Source of the DNA: Bacillota bacterium
GTDB taxonomy: Bacteria > Bacillota > Proteinivoracia > UBA4975
Assembly (NCBI GenBank): GCA_012523545.1
Contig: JAAYIH010000006.1
Span: 1 to 50,443, forward strand
Direction: 5' to 3'
Length of the DNA: 50,443 nucleotides
Shown here: positions 21,795-30,564 of the stretch, in pieces
Layout: each line of letters opens with the position of its first letter
Position numbering within the stretch: position 1 is the stretch's first letter
Made by a program: the position numbers and the translations under genes
Notes under the pieces: model-generated
Database searches by the model: none
What the model saw: the letters and a program-made list of their open reading frames with translations, nothing else
Told to the model about the DNA's origin: nothing

Positions 21795-22692
21795 ATTTTA
21801 TCGCCCTGACTCCTCGGGTGTCAGGCCGCAAAACGACCCACCGCGCCTGCACGCCCCAACGGCCGAAGGCGGCCGCCATGGCCCGGCCCGCCTTTTCGCC
21901 GTCGGCTGCGGAGACGACGAAGGCCAGCAGGGAGGGGCCGGCTCCCGACAGCGTACAGGCCAGGGCCCCGGCCTCGACAGCGGCGGTCACCACCGCATCG
22001 AAGCCGGGGATGAGGTCCTTGCGGTACTCCTGATGCAGGCGGTCCCGGGCGGCCGTCCCGAGCAGGTCCAGGCGCTTTTGGGCCAAAGCCGCCAGCAACA
22101 GGGCGGTGCGGGACAGGTTGAAGACGGCGTCAGCGTGGGCCACGGTGCGCGGCAGCACTGCCCGGGCCGCCTGAGTAGAAAGGGAAAAGTCGGGAATGCA
22201 GACCGCCAGGCGCAAGTGCGGGGGCAGGTCCCAGTTGAGGGCAATGGTCCGCCCCGCTTCCGTTACTGACAGGCACAGGCCGCCCAGCAGGGCCGGCGCC
22301 ACGTTGTCGGGGTGCCCCTCCAGTTCGGCGGCAAGCTGCAGCAGTTCCTCCTTGTCCAGGGGCTTGTCCAGCCAATGATTGGCCAGGCTCAGACCCCCGA
22401 CAATGGCGGCTGCGCTGCTGCCCAACCCCCGGCCCAGGGGAATTCCGTTGACCAGCGTCAGTTTTACACAGGGCACAGGAGTCCCCGTTTGCCGCCAGAG
22501 GTGCTCCATGCTCTGCCACACCAGGTTGCTCTCGTCCCGGGGCAAACTTTCGGCGCCCTCGCCGCGGATAACCAGCTGCCAGCGGCGAGCCGGTTCCAGT
22601 TCCAGGTAATTGTACAGTGCCAGGGCCAGTCCCAGGCAATCGTAGCCCGGACCCAGGTTGGCCGCTGTGGCAGGAACCGCCAGCCTCACCAT
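21793..22692 (-). CDS. thrB: Homoserine kinase
   Basis: 299 aa GHMP kinase that phosphorylates L-homoserine in threonine synthesis. VRLAVPATAANLGPGYDCLG at the N-terminus and the ATP-binding PLGRGLGSSAAAIVGG loop (about 85-97) are clear, as is the C-terminal ACTLSGAGPSLLAFV motif. The start overlaps the thrC stop by seven bases. The expected hom (homoserine dehydrogenase) is not adjacent. The stop codon lies inside the bidirectional terminator. Confidence 0.96.
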   Translation of the reverse strand: MVRLAVPATAANLGPGYDCLGLALALYNYLELEPARRWQLVIRGEGAESLPRDESNLVWQSMEHLWRQTGTPVPCVKLTLVNGIPLGRGLGSSAAAIVGGLSLANHWLDKPLDKEELLQLAAELEGHPDNVAPALLGGLCLSVTEAGRTIALNWDLPPHLRLAVCIPDFSLSTQAARAVLPRTVAHADAVFNLSRTALLLAALAQKRLDLLGTAARDRLHQEYRKDLIPGFDAVVTAAVEAGALACTLSGAGPSLLAFVVSAADGEKAGRAMAAAFGRWGVQARWVVLRPDTRGVRAIK

Positions 22693-23744
22693 TCCGTCAC
22701 CCCCAAGGCCCGGGCAATATCTTCCTTAACCGGATCCACCGCCTGCGGCTGCCCGGCGCCGGCCATGGCGTTGTCCGGGTCCTTGAGCCCGTTGCCGGTG
22801 AGCACGCAGACCACCCGGGCCGGAATGTCCAGGCGGCCTTGCTTGTACAGCTTCTGCACCCCGGCCAGGGACGCCGCCGACGCCGGCTCGCAAAATATCC
22901 CTTCGGCCCGGCCCAGCAGGCGGTAGGCTGCCAGGATCTCTGCATCGCTGACCCAGTCGATGCAGCCCCCGGACTGCTGCGCGGCGGCCACTGCCCCCTG
23001 CCAGCTCACGGGGTTGCCGATGCGGATGGCAGTGGCCACCGTCTCCGGCTGCAGCACCGGTTCCCCCCGGGCTATGGCCGCCGCCCCTTCGGCTTCGAAG
23101 CCCAACATCCTGGGCAACCTGGCAATCTCCCCCCGCTCCCGGGAGACCAAAAAGCCCTGCCAGTAGGCGGTGATGTTGCCGGCATTGCCCACCGGGATGG
23201 CCAGGTAGTCCGGGGCATCACCCAGCTCCGCCGCCACCTCCCAGGCGGCGGACTGCTGGCCCATAATCCTGTAGGGATTGACGGAATTGACCAGGGTCAG
23301 GGGATGCTCGGCGGCCAGTTCCCGGGCAATGGCCAGGGCCTGGTCAAAATTGCCCCGCACCGCCACCACCCGGGCGCCGTAATGCAGAGCCTGGGCCAGC
23401 TTGCCCAGGGCGATTTTCCCCTGGGGAATGAGGACGACGCACTCCAGCCCCGCCCGGGCGGCATAGGCCGCCGCCGAAGCCGAGGTGTTGCCGGTGGAAG
23501 CGCAGATCAGCGCCCGGGCCCCCGCCTCCGCGGCTTTGCTCACCGCCAGGGTCATGCCCCGGTCTTTAAAAGAACCCGTGGGATTGGCCCCTTCATACTT
23601 GGCATAGATTTCCAGGCCCGGCAGCATCCGGCTGATTCTGGCCAGGGGAATGAGGGGAGTGTTCCCCTCGCCCAGGGTCACCACCGGCGTGTCCTCCCCC
23701 ACGGGAAACCTGTCGGCAAAGCGATGAATAATGCCCCGATACAT
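22686..23744 (-). CDS. thrC: Threonine synthase
   Basis: 352 aa PLP enzyme that converts O-phosphohomoserine to L-threonine. PLP Lys60 lies in ANPTGSFKDRGM; STGNTSASAAAYAARAGL is the phosphate-cup region; IPVGNAGNITAYWQGF matches the glycine loop. This is the short bacterial/archaeal form without the long N-terminal extension of the plant type. It follows the dipeptidase gene by 54 bases and is coupled to thrB. GAGAGGAGAGG precedes the ATG. No T-box or other leader was found upstream. Confidence 0.95.
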   Translation of the reverse strand: MYRGIIHRFADRFPVGEDTPVVTLGEGNTPLIPLARISRMLPGLEIYAKYEGANPTGSFKDRGMTLAVSKAAEAGARALICASTGNTSASAAAYAARAGLECVVLIPQGKIALGKLAQALHYGARVVAVRGNFDQALAIARELAAEHPLTLVNSVNPYRIMGQQSAAWEVAAELGDAPDYLAIPVGNAGNITAYWQGFLVSRERGEIARLPRMLGFEAEGAAAIARGEPVLQPETVATAIRIGNPVSWQGAVAAAQQSGGCIDWVSDAEILAAYRLLGRAEGIFCEPASAASLAGVQKLYKQGRLDIPARVVCVLTGNGLKDPDNAMAGAGQPQAVDPVKEDIARALGVTEW

Positions 23745-23798
23745 TGCAAACCTCTCCTCTCGCTGTTCAGGCCTGCCTGCCCGCTTCTGCCCTAACGG

Positions 23799-24536
23799 TC
23801 AGCGGCCGTCAGTTATAATATTGTATACTTCCAGGGGCACGTCAAGGATGGGATAGCGCCACCAGGCGTTGTCCTCGAAATGCCACCATTCGTGCTCGAT
23901 GGCCTCAAAGCCGTGGCGGCACATGACCTCGGTCAGCAGGTCCAGGTGGGCCCGGGCCGCCCCGGACATGGGCGCATTCCTGTGTCCGGCCCCGGAGAAA
24001 TCGTCGAAATCCGAGGGCATCTCCACCGGCCGGCCGCGGGCATCCACCAGGGTGACATCCACCGCCGCGCCCCGGTTGTGCACCGAACCAAAGCGGGGGT
24101 CGGCAAAGAAATGGCGCTTGTCCCCGGCGGCTTGCCACAGTTGCAGGTGCAGGCTGTACGGCCGGTAGGCATCCCAAAGCTTTATGCGATAGCCCTGCTC
24201 CATGAGCTCGGCATTGGCCGCCGCCAGCTTGCGGGCTGTCTCCCGGCGCAGCAAGGCGATGTGGACGGGATACACCGCCCGGCCGGTGAAATTGTCCGCC
24301 GTGGCATAGCGCAGATTGACGACGACGTCCGGCGCGACTTCCTCCACCCGGACCAGGTCGGCGGCGTCAAGCAATGCCTCCCAGGCCAGCCGCCACCGGG
24401 CATTCTCGGCCCGCAGCGCAACCATCTCTGCCTCAACTTCCTCCGGGGCAGGCGCAACCGGCCCGCAACCAAAGTGGTCGGCGGCAGCCGCCGCCAGTGC
24501 CAGCAGCATGATCAGCACAGGGATCAGCCCCTTCAT
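23799..24536 (-). CDS. D-alanyl-D-alanine dipeptidase (M15D, VanX/DdpX-like), exported
   Basis: 245 aa. The first 20 residues (LIPVLIMLLALAAAAA) form a signal peptide or anchor, followed by a short Glu-rich helix. The catalytic domain has YRIKLWDAYRP (substrate Arg), the zinc motif SVHNRGAAVDVTL (SxHxxGxAxD, His near 153) and EHEWWHFE with catalytic Glu and third zinc His near 217. It hydrolyses D-Ala-D-Ala; the export signal argues for cell-wall dipeptide scavenging rather than vancomycin resistance, as no vanHA-type genes are near. It lies upstream of thrCB on the same strand, a loose association that may be only positional. Confidence 0.88.
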   Translation of the reverse strand: MKGLIPVLIMLLALAAAAADHFGCGPVAPAPEEVEAEMVALRAENARWRLAWEALLDAADLVRVEEVAPDVVVNLRYATADNFTGRAVYPVHIALLRRETARKLAAANAELMEQGYRIKLWDAYRPYSLHLQLWQAAGDKRHFFADPRFGSVHNRGAAVDVTLVDARGRPVEMPSDFDDFSGAGHRNAPMSGAARAHLDLLTEVMCRHGFEAIEHEWWHFEDNAWWRYPILDVPLEVYNIITDGR

Positions 24537-24611
24537 GCTTTCACTCCTTAGGCGCCATTCTCTTCTTTATTCTGCCCCAACCCGTCTGGCACCAAGCGCA
24601 CGGCACATCAT

Positions 24612-24645
24612 AAAAAACGGAGCAGGCCCGGGGCCTGCTCCGTTT
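24612..24645 (-). terminator. Terminator of the HD-PhzF operon
   Basis: AAACGGAGCAGGCCC (24615-24629) pairs with GGGCCTGCTCCGTTT (24631-24645); on the minus strand the T run follows. It begins eight bases after the phzF-like stop. Confidence 0.85.
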
Positions 24646-24652
24646 GCGCTGT

Positions 24653-25456
24653 TTAAATCCCGTCCGGCAACAACTCACCTTTGAAGACCAGGACGGCCTG
24701 ACCGCCCAGTTTGACCCGGTCCCCCTCCAGGCGCACCCGCACCGCGCCGCCCCGCCGGGACGCCTGCCAGGCCATGAACTGATCCTTGTGCAGCCGCTGC
24801 TGCCAGAAGGGGCCCAGGCAACAATGGGCCGACCCGGTAACCGGGTCTTCGGCGATGCCGATGCCGGGGGCGAAGAAGCGGGAGACGAAATCGTAACCCG
24901 CCCGGGCGGCGGGGGCAGTGACCATTACCCCGCGCTCAGTCAAGGCGCCCAGTTTGGCCAGGTCGGGCTTCAGTTCAAGTACTTCCTGCTCGGTGGCCAC
25001 TTCCACCAGGTAGTCGATGCGGTTGCGCCCGGTAAACAAAGGCTTGACTCCCAGAGCCGCTATGATGCCGGGGTCAATTTCCTCGGCCCAGGGCGGCTCG
25101 GCCGGAAAATCCAGCTCAATCCACCGGCCCTGTTGCCGGGCGGTGAGCAGGCCGCTGAGGGTGTGAAACCGTATTGTCTCGCCGGCCCCGGCCAGACCCT
25201 GGCTGAAGAGGACATGGGCGGCGGCCAGGGTGGCGTGGCCGCAGAGGTCCACTTCCACCTCAGGGGTAAACCAGCGCAGCTTCCAGCCCTCCGGGTGCGG
25301 CATCACAAAGGCCGTCTCCGACAGGTTCAGCTCCCCGGCCACCTTTTGCATCCATTCCGCCTTCCGGTCGCCGTCGAGAAGCAAGCACACCCCGGCGGGA
25401 TTGCCGGCAAAGGGCTCGGCGGCAAAGGAATCTACCTGGAATATGGCAATGCCCAT
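24653..25456 (-). CDS. PhzF-family isomerase-like protein
   Basis: 267 aa, two-lobed diaminopimelate-epimerase fold. The PhzF catalytic Glu is present (Glu47 in NLSETAFV), together with the glycine motifs LCGHATLAAAHVLF and EDPVTGSAHCCLGPFW. Chromosomal homologues of unknown substrate are common; no phenazine genes are near, so no phenazine role is claimed. ATG 25456 overlaps the stop of the HD gene (TGATG), and GGAGGGAAG precedes it. The upstream extension of the frame is rejected. Confidence 0.88.
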   Translation of the reverse strand: MGIAIFQVDSFAAEPFAGNPAGVCLLLDGDRKAEWMQKVAGELNLSETAFVMPHPEGWKLRWFTPEVEVDLCGHATLAAAHVLFSQGLAGAGETIRFHTLSGLLTARQQGRWIELDFPAEPPWAEEIDPGIIAALGVKPLFTGRNRIDYLVEVATEQEVLELKPDLAKLGALTERGVMVTAPAARAGYDFVSRFFAPGIGIAEDPVTGSAHCCLGPFWQQRLHKDQFMAWQASRRGGAVRVRLEGDRVKLGGQAVLVFKGELLPDGI

Positions 25457-26052
25457 CAGTCTTCCCTCCAGTCCTCCAGTATCCCGGCAGCCTCCGCCTC
25501 GTCCAGGGCCCGGGAAATGTATGCCCACAGCGTCACCGAACCTTCAGCCATGGGCGAATTGCGCTCTTCAACCTGAGCCCGGGTGATGCCGTGGCGGGTC
25601 CAGGTGCCGCCGCCGGTGTGCAGGTTGTGCAGTACCGGCATGAACCTGTCCAGGGCGGCGGCGAAGCGCGCCTCGGGAGTAGCCCGCTCCTCAAATTCCT
25701 GCCACAGGGCCCGGAATTCCCTGCCCTGCTCTTGGGGCAACAGGCCGAAGATGCGCTCTGCAGCCCGCTCTTCCCGCAGGGCCTTGTCCGCGTAGCCCGC
25801 GTAGTCGTAACAGAAAGTATCCCCGGCATCGATTTCCACCAGGTCGTGAATGAGGACCATTTTAAGGACTTTGGCCAAATCGATGCTGTCATTGGCGTGC
25901 TCCGCCAGCACCATGGCCGCCACCGCCAAATGCCAGGAATGTTCGGCGCTGTTTTCCCTGCGGTCGGCGTCAATAAGGCGGGTTTGGCGCAAAACGGTTT
26001 TCAGCTTGTCGATTTCGACGAGAAATTGGATTTGCTGTAACAAACGCTCCAT
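25456..26052 (-). CDS. HD-domain phosphohydrolase (YfbR/HDDC2-like)
   Basis: 198 aa. Metal-site residues of the HD superfamily are visible: His38 in RENSAEHSWH, His69-Asp70 in VLIHDLVEIDAGD and a later Asp in AALDRFMP. ENSAEHSWH followed by HDLVEI is characteristic of the HDDC2/YfbR group, which removes phosphate from deoxynucleoside monophosphates. It is the first gene of a two-gene unit with the PhzF-like gene. The ATG follows GGGAGG. Confidence 0.88.
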   Translation of the reverse strand: MERLLQQIQFLVEIDKLKTVLRQTRLIDADRRENSAEHSWHLAVAAMVLAEHANDSIDLAKVLKMVLIHDLVEIDAGDTFCYDYAGYADKALREERAAERIFGLLPQEQGREFRALWQEFEERATPEARFAAALDRFMPVLHNLHTGGGTWTRHGITRAQVEERNSPMAEGSVTLWAYISRALDEAEAAGILEDWRED

Positions 26053-26114
26053 CCATTGCCCTCCCGGGAGCTTTTTTCTTTCTGCCTAACTTCTCCGCCC
26101 CGGGGGCCAATTCC

Positions 26115-26141
26115 TGCAAAAAAGGGCGCCGGGGCGCCCTT
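26115..26141 (-). terminator. Terminator of the GNAT-fusion gene
   Basis: Minus strand AAGGGCGCC/GGCGCCCTT with a T6 tail. The hairpin overlaps the stop codon of the gene. Confidence 0.85.
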
Positions 26142-29100
26142 ACTGCCGGAATCGGGTATGGGTCAAAGGCCGCAGCGCCGCAACGGGGATGTCTTCGGCG
26201 GTGAAGAACAGGAACAGCGGCGGCGTCACTGTTTTGCGGTCGGGAACAAGGGTAAATTTGTGCCAGATTTCGGCAAACATGACATCTTTGTTGGTGTAGG
26301 CAACGATGTCAGCCGTGCTGAATGCCAGCAGCCGTTCCCGGCAGCCTGCCGAGCCGTACACCGCTTTGTTTACCCCGGGGGACTGAAAACCGCTGCCCTG
26401 TTTGTAGCACACCGTTTCCCCCTGGGGTGTAACCACTTCTGCCCAGCTGCCTGCCACAGCGCCGCCGGGAGCCAGGAAGACCTCGTGGTAAAACTCAGCT
26501 CCCGCCAGGGCCAGCCCGCTGTGTTCCAGCTCAACAAAGGTGCACAATCCCGCCAGTCCGGGCAGGGTGAGGAAATAATGGCTGAATTGCAGGCCCCGGA
26601 GCTTTTCGTGCTCCTGCACCTCCACCCGGAGGACCAAGCCCTGCCAGCGGTTGCCGGCGCTGTCCTCCCGGACGGCAAAATCGCAGGTGCGGGGCTGTTT
26701 GAGCAGGGAATGCCTGGACAGCCCTTCAATGTTCAGGCCGCAGCCGCCCAGCCAGGGATGCCACCAGGAACAGGGGCGCGGCGCCGGGAAGGAAGAGTCC
26801 AGCCATTCCCGCCCCCGGTACTGCAGGCTGAACAACACGGGGCCAAATTCCGCAGCAGCGGAAAAGCGCAACACGCCGTTGTCCGCCGTCACGATGTCCA
26901 TGTCGCCCTGCCGCTGTTGCCGGCAACGGACGGCGCCGCCGATTCCAAACACGGCCACCTGGCGCCGCAGCACCACCGTCTCGGTATCGGCTTCCACCCG
27001 GATCAGATCCACTGCGCCCGGCGCCGGGGCGGCCAGGGTGAGGCGCGCCGCGTTGGCTTCAATGGGCGCCGAACCTGCAACTTCCCGCCCGCTAACCTGC
27101 ACCCGGCCGGCCAGGGCGACGTTCTTGCAGTCGGCCAGGGTCAGCTCATACTCTCCCTGCACAAAGGGATTGCCCCCGTTGACCAGCACCGCCAGGCTGT
27201 CAGCGCTGACTGCCCCGGCCTCCGCCCGCCCCAGGGCAAAGTTGCGAAACTCCTGCCAGGAGGCAAAGGCGCCCAGGGCAACGGTGACGGGCTCGATAAC
27301 CGCCTCCTGTCCCGGAAGCAAATCACCCAGTGCGCAGGCAAAGCACAGCGTGCCCTGGACACAGGCGGGCTTGACGTCCCGGGGCCAGCAGATTCCCCAG
27401 CCGCCGCCCCGGCTGTAGAGCCAATTCTCGGTGAAGCGGGACAGGGGAAAGTTGGAAAGCAGCTCGCCGTAACCGTCCCGGGCCTCAACCGCCTGGCCCA
27501 CCAGTGGCGCCACGGCGCCCTGCAGGGTTGCGCGCACCATGGTGCGAAAATGGAGGTCGGCTGCTGCCGCAGACCCGGTGTTGCGCAGGCGCCACTCCTG
27601 CCAGGCAATTCCGTCGGCCCGCAGGAAGACAAGGCGCTCCACTTCCAGGCCTGGGTGCGTCCGGGACAGGTACACCGCCTTGAGGTAGGCGACCCCCTTT
27701 TCCACCCCGTGTTCCACCGCCGCCGGCCTGGTCTTGGCAAATTCCACTGAATAGGGGAGCCCCAGCTCGGGCCGGAAAAACTGAACGCCGGAACCGGGCC
27801 TGCCGTTCCTGGGCCCGGCTTCCAGTATATTGCTGGACTTTTGCAGGGTCAGGGCATACCGGCCGTTGACGGCAAACCAGCTCTCGTCGTCTTCGCCGCT
27901 GAAGGCCGCCCCGGGACCGGCAAAGACCGCCGTCAGTGTCGCCTGGAACTCGATGGCGCCGCCCCCGCGGGGATGGGCCGTCGCCCTCACGGCGCCGGTC
28001 AAATGGCCCGGTTCCTTAAGGGTGTATGCAACGGGCACTGCCTTCTTTGCGCCTGCCTCCAGGTCCAGTTCCAGCTGCTGCCGCTCCAGGCTTACGCAGT
28101 CCGCCCGGGGCAGGAGGAAACTGAAGCGGGCCGGCTCGGCAAATCCGTTCTCGACGTTGAGCCAGAGGAAACCGGAACTGCCGGCATAACATTCCTGCTC
28201 CGGCACAACCGCCTTGAGTACGGCAGGGAACTTGGGAAGCAGCCCCACTTTAAACAGCGCCTTTTTGCCGTTGATGAGGATTTCGGCGCCTACACCGGGA
28301 TGGGTGCGCCAGTCGTTGTGTTCTTCGGCAATTTCGCCCACGCTGAACCGGCCCTCCACCACCGCTTCGTCCTGCACCGAAAGGGAGCGCTCCAGGGCAA
28401 ACGAGATGTTCTCGTCATCCCTGCCCCGGATGGTCACCGTCAGGGGTTTGCCGCTCTTGTTGCGCACGCGGTAGCAGGCTTTGTAACTGCGGCCAAAGAC
28501 CAGGGCAGGACCTTCAATCCATGCTTCCACCAGCCAGTCGTCGGTCTCGATGAGGCGCAGACCCCGGCCCCGGCGCTCAAATTCCATGCGCAGCATGCTG
28601 TCGCCGTGTTGCCAGCGGTACTGGTAGTACTCAAAACCATTTTCGATGCGTCCGTCGGGCTCGGCGGTAATCTCCCGGACTGAGTCGGCATACCAGTCGG
28701 CGTGCCGGAAAAAGTCGGCCACCGCCTCGGTGCGCAGCACATAGGGCATGAAATTCATCAGGTGGGTGCTGTCGTCCCGGTTTTCCCAAAAGAAACCGCA
28801 TTTTTTGTACAGGGGCATGGCCTTGGTGTTGCCCGGCCATGTAAACAGGTCCAGGCGCGGCCAGGGGTGCTGGCAGGCCTCCTCCACCGCTTTAAGGACC
28901 AGGAGTTTGCCCACTTTTTTGCCGTGGTAGTCGGGGCGCACATTGAGCAGGGGTATGTACGACGCCCCCTGGTCCTGCCTGTATTCGGAAAAGCTGCAGT
29001 AGCCCACCACCTCGTCGCCGTCCAGGGCCACCCAAATTTTGATGTTCTCGGAGTTCTCATTATCCCGAATCACCGACTCTTCTGTCTCCACCGCCTGCAG

Positions 29101-29190
29101 GCCGCCCCAGTAGTCGGCGCTCATATTCCACATTTTGGCCAGCCCGGCAGCATACTGACGGGCGTATTCCACAATGCGAATGCCGCTCAC
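26140..29190 (-). CDS. GNAT acetyltransferase domain fused to a very large beta-rich region
   Basis: 1016 aa. Residues 1-150 are a GNAT fold: EVVGYCSFSEYR (beta4), LLNVRPDYHGKKVGKLLVLK with the acetyl-CoA loop, and TWPGNTKAMPLYKKCGFFWENR. The remaining 850 residues show no signal peptide or membrane helices and consist of many beta-strand-like segments, Ig-like early on (VVPEQECYAGSSGFLWLNVE, LKEPGHLTGAVRATAHP), then a part rich in Trp and aromatic residues (REWLDSSFPAPRPCSWWHPW, LEHSGLALAG), reminiscent of carbohydrate-binding or mutarotase-like beta-sandwiches. I do not recognise the C-terminal family. GTG 29190 follows GGGGAGG by seven bases. It is monocistronic, with a leader that contains a small ORF and a terminator. 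Confidence 0.8.
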   Translation of the reverse strand: MSGIRIVEYARQYAAGLAKMWNMSADYWGGLQAVETEESVIRDNENSENIKIWVALDGDEVVGYCSFSEYRQDQGASYIPLLNVRPDYHGKKVGKLLVLKAVEEACQHPWPRLDLFTWPGNTKAMPLYKKCGFFWENRDDSTHLMNFMPYVLRTEAVADFFRHADWYADSVREITAEPDGRIENGFEYYQYRWQHGDSMLRMEFERRGRGLRLIETDDWLVEAWIEGPALVFGRSYKACYRVRNKSGKPLTVTIRGRDDENISFALERSLSVQDEAVVEGRFSVGEIAEEHNDWRTHPGVGAEILINGKKALFKVGLLPKFPAVLKAVVPEQECYAGSSGFLWLNVENGFAEPARFSFLLPRADCVSLERQQLELDLEAGAKKAVPVAYTLKEPGHLTGAVRATAHPRGGGAIEFQATLTAVFAGPGAAFSGEDDESWFAVNGRYALTLQKSSNILEAGPRNGRPGSGVQFFRPELGLPYSVEFAKTRPAAVEHGVEKGVAYLKAVYLSRTHPGLEVERLVFLRADGIAWQEWRLRNTGSAAAADLHFRTMVRATLQGAVAPLVGQAVEARDGYGELLSNFPLSRFTENWLYSRGGGWGICWPRDVKPACVQGTLCFACALGDLLPGQEAVIEPVTVALGAFASWQEFRNFALGRAEAGAVSADSLAVLVNGGNPFVQGEYELTLADCKNVALAGRVQVSGREVAGSAPIEANAARLTLAAPAPGAVDLIRVEADTETVVLRRQVAVFGIGGAVRCRQQRQGDMDIVTADNGVLRFSAAAEFGPVLFSLQYRGREWLDSSFPAPRPCSWWHPWLGGCGLNIEGLSRHSLLKQPRTCDFAVREDSAGNRWQGLVLRVEVQEHEKLRGLQFSHYFLTLPGLAGLCTFVELEHSGLALAGAEFYHEVFLAPGGAVAGSWAEVVTPQGETVCYKQGSGFQSPGVNKAVYGSAGCRERLLAFSTADIVAYTNKDVMFAEIWHKFTLVPDRKTVTPPLFLFFTAEDIPVAALRPLTHTRFRQ

Positions 29191-29224
29191 TTTTGTTCCT
29201 CCCCATCTCTCTATATTGCCCAAC

Positions 29225-29258
29225 AAAAAAACCCTTTTCCCGGAAGCGGGAAAAGGGC
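29225..29258 (-). terminator. Intrinsic terminator in the leader of the GNAT-fusion gene
   Basis: Minus strand CCCTTTTCCCG / CGGGAAAAGGG with a T7 tail, between the small ORF (29287-29373) and the GTG start at 29190. It is either the end of the small-ORF transcript or an attenuator. Confidence 0.8.
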
Positions 29259-29286
29259 CCTCGCCTTCCAAAAAGCCAGAGCACAA

Positions 29287-29373
29287 TCAGCCCTGCAGGC
29301 AGAACTGCACGGGCTGTGAAGCGTGACCCAATCCCGTCGACGGCGCAACATTACTACGGTATACCTTGGTCAT
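29287..29373 (-). CDS. Candidate 28-residue small ORF (leader peptide?)
   Basis: MTKVYRSNVAPSTGLGHA followed by SQPVQFCLQG. The ATG is preceded by GGGGGTGTGAAG, and a candidate promoter TTGACG-17-TAAGCT lies just upstream (29433-29405). An intrinsic terminator follows within 30 bases of the stop. It has no recognisable family. It could be a leader peptide that controls the GNAT-fusion gene or a free-standing small gene; coding is not proved. Confidence 0.35.
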   Translation of the reverse strand: MTKVYRSNVAPSTGLGHASQPVQFCLQG

Positions 29374-29404
29374 CTTCACACCCCCGCTCTGCACTGCTTC
29401 CCCT

Positions 29405-29433
29405 AGCTTAACCCAATTCCCGCCGGCCGTCAA
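29405..29433 (-). promoter_or_regulatory. Candidate promoter of the GNAT-fusion leader
   Basis: TTGACG, 17-base spacer, TAAGCT on the minus strand. The -10 is weak. The rest of 29434-29643 holds no gene that I can support; it contains a GCGCCGGC repeated twice around AAAAATA. Confidence 0.4.
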
Positions 29434-29643
29434 GGGATTATTTGACACAGCGCCGCGCCAGCCGGCAAGCGAAACTTTTCCCTTGTTTTGCCGCTTGCTT
29501 TCTGCTTAAAAGATACTCCTGCCGGGTACAAAAAACAGGCCGGGCGCCGGCAAAAATAGCGCCGGCGGAGCGAAATTCCTTGTCAGGCGCCCCGAAATGT
29601 GCTTATGTACTTCTTATAGTCCATCTTGTGCGGAGGGGAAACC

Positions 29644-30519
29644 ATGCAGACTGATTCCAACCGACGGCCTTCTCTCAATCCCCGGTGGGTGCTGGCCCTG
29701 GGGGTAACGGCGGTATCATTTTCCGCCATCCTGGTCCGCTTCACCCTGGCCCCGCCCACCGTCACCGCCTGCTACCGCCTCCTCATCACCTGCCTCCTCC
29801 TGCTGCCCCTGGCCTGGGGCAAGAGGAGGGAAGCAGCGGCAATAAAAAAAGGCGACCTGCTCCTCTGTTTGCTGGCCGGGATCTTCCTCAGCTTCCATTT
29901 TACCTTTTGGTTCGCCGCCCTCAGGCTGACCAGCGTCAGCACCGCCACCCTGCTGGTCAACATCCACCCCTTGCCGGTGATATTTCTGAGCTGGCGGCTT
30001 TTGGGGGAAAAGTTTCCCCTGAGAGCATTGCCCTGGGCCCTGGCGGCTGCGGCAGGAATTGTGTCGTTAAGCTGGGGCGAGCTGCAGCTGTCGGGCACCC
30101 TGTCCGGCAACATATTGGCGGCCGGCGGCGGACTGATGCTGGGCGGTTACTACCTGGTGGGCCGGCGGGTGCGCCCCCGCATCCCCACCGCCCTCTACGC
30201 CCTTCTGGTCTACGGCGCCAGCGCCCTTCTGCTGGTAGCCTACAACCTGTGCGCCGCCATCCCCATGGCGGGCTACTCCGCCCGGGACTGGCTGGTCTTT
30301 GCCGCCCTGGCGGCGGTGCCCACCATCCTTGGGCACACGCTGCTCAACTGGTCCCTGCGCTACCTGCCGGCCAGCGCCGTTTCCATCAGCGTGCTGGCCG
30401 AGCCGGTGCTGGCCACTCTGGCAGCCATTCCCCTCTTCGGCGAAGTGCCGGGTCCCCTCCACCTCGCCGGAGGCATACTGGTGCTGGCGGGAATCGGCAT
30501 GATTATGCGGCACAGCTGA
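29644..30519 (+). CDS. EamA/DMT-family transporter (complete)
   Basis: 291 aa, ten hydrophobic helices in two EamA repeats. Typical blocks are FSAILVRFTLAPPTVTACYR at the start, LTSVSTATLLVNIHPLPVIF with LLGEKF in the first repeat, and GHTLLNWSLRYLPASAVSIS then EPVLATLAAIPLFGE in the second. Drug/metabolite exporters of this kind move amino acids, nucleosides or other metabolites; the substrate is unknown. ATG 29644 follows GGAGGGG; an in-frame upstream start at 29626 has no such site. It contrasts with the shortened EamA gene at 20116. Confidence 0.92.
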   Translation: MQTDSNRRPSLNPRWVLALGVTAVSFSAILVRFTLAPPTVTACYRLLITCLLLLPLAWGKRREAAAIKKGDLLLCLLAGIFLSFHFTFWFAALRLTSVSTATLLVNIHPLPVIFLSWRLLGEKFPLRALPWALAAAAGIVSLSWGELQLSGTLSGNILAAGGGLMLGGYYLVGRRVRPRIPTALYALLVYGASALLLVAYNLCAAIPMAGYSARDWLVFAALAAVPTILGHTLLNWSLRYLPASAVSISVLAEPVLATLAAIPLFGEVPGPLHLAGGILVLAGIGMIMRHS

Positions 30520-30564
30520 AACTGTTGCCGCCTTCCCGGACACACTATACGGGGAGGTGTTGGC

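Noticed and set aside
21793-24536. T-box or other threonine-responsive leader before thrC
   Set aside because: I looked for the T-box sequence on both strands upstream of thrC and of the dipeptidase gene and did not find it.
23799-24536. Vancomycin-resistance gene (vanX)
   Set aside because: The enzyme family is the same, but a signal peptide and the absence of vanH, vanA and vanRS genes point to an ordinary exported dipeptidase.
24653-25456. Phenazine biosynthesis gene
   Set aside because: PhzF-like isomerases are widespread; no other phenazine gene is present.
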